From: Mycobacterium sp. 1081908.1
GTDB lineage: Bacteria > Actinomycetota > Actinomycetes > Mycobacteriales > Mycobacteriaceae
Assembly (NCBI RefSeq): GCF_001673535.1
Contig: NZ_LZLY01000014.1
Coordinates: 1 to 64,000 of the forward strand
Direction of reading: 5' to 3'
Length of the DNA: 64,000 nucleotides
Part shown: piece after piece, positions 57,984-64,000 of the stretch
How the letters are laid out: each line of letters begins with the position of its first letter
Numbering within the stretch: the first letter of the stretch is position 1
Notes under the pieces: generated by a model
Databases searched by the model: none
What the model saw: only the letters and a program-made list of their open reading frames with translations
What the model was told of the DNA's origin: nothing
Translations under genes and position numbers: made by a program

Positions 57984-59594
57984 ATGTCCATCGCAACGCA
58001 GCCATCCCGGTATGCGGTACCGGAGTCGATCGGCGTCGCGGACGACTGGCGACTCGAGCGGGTCACCGCGCCCAGCCGCCTATTCGGCGCCAACGGCCTG
58101 CGCACCGGCCCGGACGGGCGCGTGTACATCGCGCAGGTGACCGGCAGCCAGATCACCGCGCTGGATCACCGCACCGGGGAACTGGTGGTCGTGAGCGCCA
58201 AGGGCGGCGAGATCGTGGCGCCCGACGACGTCGCCTTCGACGCGCGCGGCAACCTGTACGCGACCGAGGTCATGGACGGCCGGGTCAGCGTGCGCGACAC
58301 CGCCGGTCGGACCCGGGTGCTGCGCGACGACCTTCCGTCGGCCAACGGGATCACCTTTCATTCCGGCCGGTTGTTCATCGGCGAATGCCGCGAGGGCGGG
58401 CGCCTGCTGGAGTTGGACCTGGCCGGCGGGCCGCCGCGGGTCATGCTGGACGGCGTACCCTCCCCGAACGCGATGGAGGTCGGCCCGGACGGGCTGCTGT
58501 ATTTCCCGGTGATGGGCGCCAACGAGATCTGGCGCGTCGACCCCGACGGCGGCGAACCGCAGTGCGTCGCTGGCGATCTCGGCGTGCCCGACTCGGTCAA
58601 ATTCGACCCGCAGGGCTACATCGTCTCCACTCAGGTGGCCAGCGGACAGGTGCTGCGCATCGACCCACGCACCGGCGAGCGGCGGCTGCTGGCGCAGCTG
58701 AGCCCGGGGCTGGACAACTGCGCCCTCGTTGGCGACCGGGTGCTGGCGTCCAATTTCACCGGCGAGATCACCGAGATATCGCCGGACGGCGCGACGCGAA
58801 CGGTGCTGCCCTGCGGTCTGAACTGGCCGCTGGATTTGACCGTGGGCCACGACGGGCGGCTCTACATCGCCGACGGCACGTACTTCTATGTGACCGCGCC
58901 CGACGGGTCGTTGCACACCGTGGGGATGCTGTTCAGCCCCGGCTATCCCGGATTCCTGCGCGGCGTCGCGGCGAGCGGGCCCGGCGAGTTCGTCGTCACG
59001 ACCTCGGGCGGCCAGGTCGGGCGCTATCGGCCGGCGGCGAGCGAAACCGAGGTGCTGGCAGACGGTTTCGATCAGCTTTACGGCGTTGCGCTCGGTGCTG
59101 GGGGCGTGGTCGTTGCGGAGCTGGGAACCGGGCGGGTGTTGTCGCTGCGGCCGGGGGGCACCGATGTGCTGGCCACCGGCCTGCGCGAACCGGTCGGCGT
59201 GGCGATCGGCGCGGACGGGGCGTGCCTGGTCGCGGAGGCCGGCGCCGGGCGGGTGGTCCGGGTGAACGGATCGGGGATCGACACCGTCGTCGCGGATCTG
59301 CAACGGCCCCAGGGCATTTGCGTGCACGACGATGTGCTCTACATCGTCGACGCCGGCGCAAAGGAGTTGGTGGCGTTCGAGGCGACCACCGGGGATCGGC
59401 GGACCGTCGCCTCGGGTTTGCCCGTCGGCCCCCCGGCCGGGGTGGTGCCCAAGCCGCTGAAAGGCATGCCGCCGTTTTCCGGTCCGCAGGGTCCCTTCGC
59501 CGGCATCGCCGCTGCGGCCGACGGGACGCTCTACGTCTCGGCCGACGGGGAGGGCAGCGTCCTGGCATTGCGCCGAGCGCGGGACGGCCGCTGA
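57984..59594 (+). CDS. SMP-30/regucalcin-like beta-propeller protein (possible lactonase)
   Basis: A 536-residue repeat protein. About eight or nine blades carry recurring GPDGRVYIA-type and DARGNLYATE-type turns (GPDGLLYFPVM, GHDGRLYIADG, GADGACLVAE). These resemble SMP-30/gluconolactonase/NHL propellers. No signal peptide is seen. SMP-30 enzymes hydrolyse lactones with a divalent metal (Glu, Asn, Asp ligands); VAPDDVAFDARGN and NWPLDLTVGHDGR may supply some, but I cannot confirm the set. ATG 57984 is chosen; the frame is open earlier across the operators. Its stop overlaps the GntR gene (TGATG). Given the Baeyer-Villiger enzyme opposite, a lactone-opening role is attractive. Confidence 0.82.
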   Translation: MSIATQPSRYAVPESIGVADDWRLERVTAPSRLFGANGLRTGPDGRVYIAQVTGSQITALDHRTGELVVVSAKGGEIVAPDDVAFDARGNLYATEVMDGRVSVRDTAGRTRVLRDDLPSANGITFHSGRLFIGECREGGRLLELDLAGGPPRVMLDGVPSPNAMEVGPDGLLYFPVMGANEIWRVDPDGGEPQCVAGDLGVPDSVKFDPQGYIVSTQVASGQVLRIDPRTGERRLLAQLSPGLDNCALVGDRVLASNFTGEITEISPDGATRTVLPCGLNWPLDLTVGHDGRLYIADGTYFYVTAPDGSLHTVGMLFSPGYPGFLRGVAASGPGEFVVTTSGGQVGRYRPAASETEVLADGFDQLYGVALGAGGVVVAELGTGRVLSLRPGGTDVLATGLREPVGVAIGADGACLVAEAGAGRVVRVNGSGIDTVVADLQRPQGICVHDDVLYIVDAGAKELVAFEATTGDRRTVASGLPVGPPAGVVPKPLKGMPPFSGPQGPFAGIAAAADGTLYVSADGEGSVLALRRARDGR

Positions 59595-60334
59595 TGTCCC
59601 AAGCCATCTCGAGCGAGCACCGCTACCTGCAGATCGCGCGAACGCTGCGCAAGGAGATCGTCGACGGCGTGTACCCGGTGGGCTCGCAGTTGCCCACCGA
59701 ACACCAATTGTGTGAGCGATTCGCCGTCAGCCGCTATACCGTCCGGGAGGCGCTGCGGCGGCTGCGCGAGGACAACCTGGTCGCGTCGCGGCCCCGCGCG
59801 GGAACGCGCGTGGTTCCCCGCCCGGCGTCCAGTTCCTATGCGCAGGACACGATGTCGATCGACGACCTGCTCGCGTTCGCGTCCGGCGCGCAGCTGAACA
59901 TCGAGTCCAACGAGATGGTGACGATCGACGACGAACTCGCCGCTCAGACCGGGCTGCCGGCGGGCACGCAGTGGCTGTCCGTGCGCGGCTACCGGCGGTC
60001 CGACGGCGCGCCGGCGCCGCTGTGCCGAACGGAGTACTACATCAACCGCGACTTCGCCGCGGTCGGCAGGTTGCTGCAACGCCACACCGGCCCGATCTTT
60101 CCGTTGATCGAGGACCTGTTCGGGGTGAGCATCGCCGAGTTGCGCCAGGAGATCGCCGCGGTGTTGCTGCCGCCCGAGCTGGCCGACGGCCTCGGGGTCG
60201 CGGCGGGTACGGCGGCCCTGGAGATGCGGCGCACCTATAAGACCTCCGACGGCGAGGTCGCTCAGGTAACGGTCAACACCCATCTGTCGTCGAGCTTTCG
60301 GTACGCGATGACCATGCGCCGGGTGAATGATTAG
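59594..60334 (+). CDS. GntR family transcriptional regulator (HutC/UTRA type)
   Basis: A 246-residue regulator. The winged helix (about 10-75) is YLQIARTLRKEIVDGVYPVG, SQLPTEHQLCERFAVSRYTV and REALRRLREDNLV. The C-terminal UTRA effector domain (about 90-235) ends with the expected VTVNTHLSSSFRYAMTM strand. ATG overlaps the preceding stop (TGATG). The next gene starts within its last codons. It is the only regulator in the divergent operons and the likely reader of the TTGTCYGGACWA sites at 57822 and 57918. The inducer may be an acyl or acyl-CoA metabolite, by inference. Confidence 0.92.
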   Translation: MSQAISSEHRYLQIARTLRKEIVDGVYPVGSQLPTEHQLCERFAVSRYTVREALRRLREDNLVASRPRAGTRVVPRPASSSYAQDTMSIDDLLAFASGAQLNIESNEMVTIDDELAAQTGLPAGTQWLSVRGYRRSDGAPAPLCRTEYYINRDFAAVGRLLQRHTGPIFPLIEDLFGVSIAELRQEIAAVLLPPELADGLGVAAGTAALEMRRTYKTSDGEVAQVTVNTHLSSSFRYAMTMRRVND

Positions 60335-61940
60335 GCCCCGCACAGTGATAGACACGGCGCGGGCGACGGAGGCATACCGGCGCGGCTTGTGGGTCACCAC
60401 CACGCTGGCCGACTCACTGCGCGCCGCCGCGGAGACCTCGCCACAGCGGACCGTGGTGGTCGATGCGGACACTCGTCTCGACTGCGCCGCGCTGCACGAC
60501 CAGGCGGCCCGCTTGGCCAACGCCCTGTTGGAACGCATGCCGACCGGCAGCGCGGTGTCATTCATGCTGCCGAACTGGCACGAGGCCGCCGTCATCTATC
60601 TGGCCGCGACGCTGGCCGGGATGGTGGTGAACCCGATCCTGCCGTCGCTGCGCGACCACGATTTGCGGTTCATCCTCGAAGACGTCGAATCCGCGATGAT
60701 CTTCGTCCCGCACCGGTTCGGCGGTCACGACTACGCGGCGATGCTCGACCGGGTGACCGCCGCCATGAGCCGGGCTCCCGAGGTGGTGGTGCTGCGCGGC
60801 GAATCCGGGTCGCACACACCGTATCCGGCTCTGCTGGCGGGCGATCCCGATCCCGCGAGGCTACCGGTCCTCGATCCCGACGCCGTACGGATGGTCCTGT
60901 ACACGTCGGGCACCACCGGCCACCCGAAAGGCGTGCTGCACAGCCACAATTCCATCCACGCCCTGATCAGTCAGATCCGTGACCAGTGGAACGTCGAACC
61001 GGGCGATACGTTCCTGGTTCCGTCGCCCATCGCCCACATCGGCGGATCGATCTATGCGTTCGAGTGTCCGTTGCTGCTGGGCACGACCGCGGTACTGATG
61101 GACCGGTGGGATCCGGCGGCGGCCGTGGCGCTGATGAACGGTGAACGCTGCACCCACATGGCCGGGGCGACACCGTTTCTGCAGCAGCTGCTGTCCGCCG
61201 CCGAACGCGCCGAAACTCGCCTGCCCGACTTGAAGGTATTCATCTGCGGCGGCGCCTCGGTGTCGCCGTCGCTGATCCGGCGCGCCGCCGCGTATTTCGA
61301 CCGAGCGGTGGTCACCCGGGTCTATGGCTGCACGGAGGTACCCGTCGCGACGGTCGGCGCACCCCGGCGAGACGAAGCGGACCGAGCCGCCGACACCGAC
61401 GGGCGGGCCGGGATCGCCGAGATCAAACTCGTCGCCCACGACTCCGCAGCCGACGGTGACGGTGAGATCTGTGTGCGCGGCCCGCAGATGCTGCTGGGCT
61501 ACCGGCATCGGCAGGACGACGCCGATTCGTTCAATGCCACAGGCTTTTTCCGCACCGGGGACCTCGGGCGCTGGGTCGATGGCCAATACCTCGTCGTGAC
61601 CGGCCGCGCCAAGGACGTCATCATCCGCAACGGCGAGAACATCTCGGCCAAGGAGGTCGAGGACCTGCTCGCCGACCATCCCGGCATCGCCGAGATCGCG
61701 GTCGTCGGACTGCCCGACGATCGAACCGGGGAACGGGCGTGTGCGGTGATCGTGCCCGCGGGCGAGTCGAAGCCAGCTGTCGCCGACCTGCTGGCGCTGC
61801 TGCAAAGCAAGGGCGTCGCGAAGTTCAAGGCCCCCGAACAGGTGGTCATCTGGGATGCGCTGCCCAAGAACGACGCGGGCAAGGTGCTCAAACATCGGAT
61901 CAGGGCGGCGTTGACACAACCGGAGTCACAGGATGGGTGA
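60327..61940 (+). CDS. Acyl-CoA synthetase (ANL family, FadD-type)
   Basis: A 537-residue acid-CoA ligase: P-loop [44 protein letters not shown], and the hinge/adenylate block [23 protein letters not shown], ending with [14 protein letters not shown] bearing the catalytic lysine. It resembles cyclohexanecarboxylate/short-chain alicyclic acid ligases more than long-chain FadD enzymes, though this is an impression. Start and stop overlap both neighbours by eight bases. It would activate the acid formed by lactone opening or aldehyde oxidation. Confidence 0.9.
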   Translation: MIRPRTVIDTARATEAYRRGLWVTTTLADSLRAAAETSPQRTVVVDADTRLDCAALHDQAARLANALLERMPTGSAVSFMLPNWHEAAVIYLAATLAGMVVNPILPSLRDHDLRFILEDVESAMIFVPHRFGGHDYAAMLDRVTAAMSRAPEVVVLRGESGSHTPYPALLAGDPDPARLPVLDPDAVRMVLYTSGTTGHPKGVLHSHNSIHALISQIRDQWNVEPGDTFLVPSPIAHIGGSIYAFECPLLLGTTAVLMDRWDPAAAVALMNGERCTHMAGATPFLQQLLSAAERAETRLPDLKVFICGGASVSPSLIRRAAAYFDRAVVTRVYGCTEVPVATVGAPRRDEADRAADTDGRAGIAEIKLVAHDSAADGDGEICVRGPQMLLGYRHRQDDADSFNATGFFRTGDLGRWVDGQYLVVTGRAKDVIIRNGENISAKEVEDLLADHPGIAEIAVVGLPDDRTGERACAVIVPAGESKPAVADLLALLQSKGVAKFKAPEQVVIWDALPKNDAGKVLKHRIRAALTQPESQDG

Positions 61941-62715
61941 GATACAGGTCGCAATCGTCACGGGCGCAACCAGTGGCATCGGCTTGGGATGCGCAAAGAG
62001 ACTCGCCGAGATGGGGATGGCGGTCCTGGGCACGGGCCGCGACGAGGACCGACTGGGCGAACTGCAAGAGTCCATCGCCGAGCCGGCGCGGGTCGCGACC
62101 CTGGCCGTCGACCTGACCGACGACGACGCGCCGCGGCGCATCGTCGACCTCGCCGTCGACCGCTGGGGTCACATCGACTTCCTGATCAACAACGCCGGGG
62201 TCGGCAACCCCAAGCCGCTGCACGAAACGGACGACGAAACACTGGACTACTTCCTGGGTTTGATGCTGCGGGCACCGTTTCGGCTCGCGCGCGAGGTGCT
62301 GCCGCACATGGCGCCCGGCTCGGCGATCATCAACATCACCTCGACCTTCGCCGTCGTGGGCGGGCTCCGCGGCGGCGCCTACTCCGCCGCCAAGGGCGGG
62401 CTGACCGCGCTGACCACCCACATCGCCTGCCAGTACGGCCCCGCCGGCATCCGCTGCAACGCCGTCGCGCCCGGCGTGACCGTCACGCCGATGGTCGAGA
62501 AGCGCCTGCAGGACGAGCGGTTCCGCAAGATCAACACCGAGATGACGCCGCATCAGCGGTTGGGCACCGTCGACGACATCGCCAGCACCGTCGCGTTCCT
62601 GTGTTCGCCGGGCGCGAGTTTCATCAACGGGCAGACGATCGTCGTCGACGGCGGCTGGAGCTCGACCAGGTACCTGTCGGACTTCGCGCTGAACTCGGAG
62701 TGGTTGGCGCGGTGA
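61933..62715 (+). CDS. Short-chain dehydrogenase/reductase
   Basis: A 260-residue classical [34 protein letters not shown], catalytic YSAAK and [15 protein letters not shown]. The complete core suits 3-oxoacyl or hydroxy-alicyclic dehydrogenation. It overlaps the ligase by eight bases, and the flavin oxidoreductase starts on its stop (GTGA). Part of the rightward operon. Confidence 0.9.
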   Translation: MGEIQVAIVTGATSGIGLGCAKRLAEMGMAVLGTGRDEDRLGELQESIAEPARVATLAVDLTDDDAPRRIVDLAVDRWGHIDFLINNAGVGNPKPLHETDDETLDYFLGLMLRAPFRLAREVLPHMAPGSAIINITSTFAVVGGLRGGAYSAAKGGLTALTTHIACQYGPAGIRCNAVAPGVTVTPMVEKRLQDERFRKINTEMTPHQRLGTVDDIASTVAFLCSPGASFINGQTIVVDGGWSSTRYLSDFALNSEWLAR

Positions 62716-63839
62716 AGGTTTCGCCCGCGGCTTTCGTTCGCACCACTCTCCCGCTGGACCTGTCGAGGCTGGCCGATCTGGATACCGGTCGGTACCACTC
62801 GATCTGGCTGCCCGACCACATGGTGAGCTTTTGGCCCGACGCGCTGTGGACCCCGGAGTTCACCGACCTCGCGACGGCGTCGCCGTCCCCGCATCGCCAC
62901 CTCGACGGCATGGCGGTCGCCGCGGCCGCGGCGGTGCTGACCGACACCGTGCCGCTGGCGACCAGCGTCGTGGACACGGTGCGCCGCCACCCCGCGATGC
63001 TGGCCCAGAGCGCGCTGACCATTGACCATCTCTCCCGGGGGCGATTCATCCTGGGCCTCGGCAGCGGTGAGAGCGAAAACATCCTGCCCTACGGTTTCGA
63101 CTTCGCCAGGCCCGTCAGCCGCTTCGAGGAAGCGGTGCGGGTCATCCGCCTGCTCTGGGACAGCGACGGGCCGGTGGACTTCGAGGGCCGGTTCTACCGG
63201 CTGGATCACGCCCGGCTGGACACCGAGCCCTACCACGGGCGCTTCCCGCCGATCTGGATCGGCGCCAGCGGGCCACGGATGCTCGACATCGTCGGGCGTT
63301 ACGCCGACGGCTGGTGGCCCGCCGGGGCGTGGACCCCCGACCACTATGCCGAGATGCTCGGCGCGGTAAGGCAATCGGCCGAGCGGGCCGGCCGCGACCC
63401 GATGGCGATCACGCCGTGCTACGTGCAGGTGTGCCTGATCGGCGAGGACGACGACGCGATCGAAAGGATCGTCCGCGCCCCGCTGGTGGCCGCCGTCCTG
63501 CTGCAGGTGTCGGCGGACGTGTTGCGCCGCTTCGGCTTCGACCATCCGATGGGCGACGACTGGGGCGGCTTTCATGACATTGACCCGACGACGCTGACGC
63601 GTGACCGGATCATCGACTTCCTGGGCCGGGTCAAGCCCGAGGCGATCCGGGCGGTCGTGCCGCACGGCACCCCCCGTCAGGTCGCCGCAATCATCAAGTC
63701 GTACGTGGACGCCGGGCTCCGCGTTCCCAAGATCCTGGACTACGGGGCGATGGCCGGGCTGGAGTTCGGCGCCGCGTCGGCGGCCAACGTCCGCAAGACG
63801 GAGGACGAATTGCTGGCCTTGTGTGGGGGCCAACCATGA
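62712..63839 (+). CDS. LLM-class (luciferase-like) flavin-dependent oxidoreductase
   Basis: A 375-residue TIM-barrel protein of the luciferase-like/F420-dependent family. Recognisable blocks are [54 protein letters not shown] and [25 protein letters not shown]. The pattern suggests a cofactor F420-dependent dehydrogenase or reductase, as is common in mycobacteria, but FMN is possible. GTG 62712 overlaps the SDR stop. The sulfotransferase starts on its own stop (ATGA). It probably reduces or oxidises an intermediate of the pathway. Confidence 0.9.
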   Translation: MKVSPAAFVRTTLPLDLSRLADLDTGRYHSIWLPDHMVSFWPDALWTPEFTDLATASPSPHRHLDGMAVAAAAAVLTDTVPLATSVVDTVRRHPAMLAQSALTIDHLSRGRFILGLGSGESENILPYGFDFARPVSRFEEAVRVIRLLWDSDGPVDFEGRFYRLDHARLDTEPYHGRFPPIWIGASGPRMLDIVGRYADGWWPAGAWTPDHYAEMLGAVRQSAERAGRDPMAITPCYVQVCLIGEDDDAIERIVRAPLVAAVLLQVSADVLRRFGFDHPMGDDWGGFHDIDPTTLTRDRIIDFLGRVKPEAIRAVVPHGTPRQVAAIIKSYVDAGLRVPKILDYGAMAGLEFGAASAANVRKTEDELLALCGGQP

Positions 63840-64000
63840 CGGCCCGACTCGATGCGGACGCGATGCTCGCCCGCGCGCAGGCCGAGGCGGGACTTGACGA
63901 CTACGGCGATCCGACGCTGCCGGAGCGGTTCCGCTTGGCCGTCGACCACCTGAACGGTATCGGCATGGACGCCAACGGCATTGACCAGGCCGAGCGCGTC
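63836..64000 (+). CDS. Sulfotransferase family protein, N-terminal fragment (truncated by window end)
   Basis: Starts at ATG 63836 (ATGA overlap with the previous stop). The 55 visible residues, with DADAMLARAQAEAGLDDYGD followed by PTLPERFRLAVDHLN, are typical of the N-terminal leader of mycobacterial sulfotransferases (PAPS-dependent), where a GLDDFGD-type motif precedes the P-loop. The PAPS-binding motif itself lies beyond the window, so the call rests on the leader only. Confidence 0.62.
   Translation, partial: MTARLDADAMLARAQAEAGLDDYGDPTLPERFRLAVDHLNGIGMDANGIDQAERV

Noticed and set aside
34078..63839. Complete lux (bioluminescence) system
   Set aside because: LuxE/LuxC-like genes and a luciferase-like protein exist, but in different operons 26 kb apart. 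The latter resembles F420-type oxidoreductases, and no luxA/luxB pair is present.
1..64000. CRISPR arrays, rRNA/tRNA genes, transposases, phage genes
   Set aside because: Scanned for short regularly spaced repeats, transposase DDE motifs and integrases; none seen.

Overview
The window is GC-rich, densely coding actinobacterial DNA. It most likely comes from a Mycobacterium, probably a slow grower. The clearest marker is a very long P-type ATPase (about 1613 residues, CtpI-type) followed by a tiny hypothetical gene and a rhomboid protease, an order I recall from the M. tuberculosis Rv0107c-Rv0110 neighbourhood. Other mycobacterial hallmarks are a membrane Ser/Thr kinase with an extracellular four-cysteine domain, a Culp-type cutinase, a hydrolase-cyclase fusion, MpaB-like and LLM-type redox enzymes, and ten short-chain dehydrogenases. 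No rRNA, tRNA, CRISPR array, IS element or prophage was seen. The species call is inference from gene content.

Layout. 1-6.3 kb: two head-to-head paralogous TetR regulators, two overlapping Baeyer-Villiger/FAD monooxygenases, a MerR regulator and a divergent cytochrome P450. 6.4-9 kb: a GlxA-type regulator divergent from an epimerase and an SRPBCC protein, the module being flanked by near-identical 21-bp direct repeats. 9-12 kb: a membrane-anchored sulfate-binding-type protein and a SulP/STAS permease. 11.9-18.2 kb: a CaCA exchanger with an SDR, a methyltransferase, an SDR/SnoaL/MDR operon and a divergent IclR regulator that seems to start at ATT. 18.3-24.8 kb: a kinase and two lipoproteins with overlapping start and stop codons, then MmgE/PrpD, DUF2127-like and SDR genes. 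25.1-30.9 kb: a CGNR regulator with a probable leaderless promoter divergent from an SDR, a 99-nt structured inverted repeat, an SRPBCC/SDR pair, a methyltransferase, a cyclase fusion and a TetR. 31-40 kb: an MpaB-like oxygenase, an amidohydrolase, an SDR, a LuxE-like/LuxC-like pair, a cutinase, and an SDR/acyl-CoA ligase pair. 40-47.3 kb: ctpI, a small hypothetical gene with its own terminator, a SnoaL protein, a rhomboid and an SRPBCC protein.

47.3-64 kb holds the most coherent system: two divergent operons. The leftward one (57798 to 47284) encodes SDR, Rieske oxygenase, Baeyer-Villiger monooxygenase, SDR, CoA-transferase, ThDP enzyme, aldehyde dehydrogenase and alcohol dehydrogenase, all with overlapping or closely spaced ends. 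The rightward one encodes an SMP-30-like beta-propeller (possible lactonase), a GntR regulator, an acyl-CoA ligase, an SDR, a luciferase-like flavin oxidoreductase and a sulfotransferase cut by the window end. Two copies of a GntR-like palindrome lie between them. Read together they suggest an inducible pathway: hydroxylation, oxidation to ketone, insertion of oxygen to a lactone or ester, ring opening, CoA activation, C-C cleavage and aldehyde/alcohol oxidation. The substrate is unknown and the pathway is inference.
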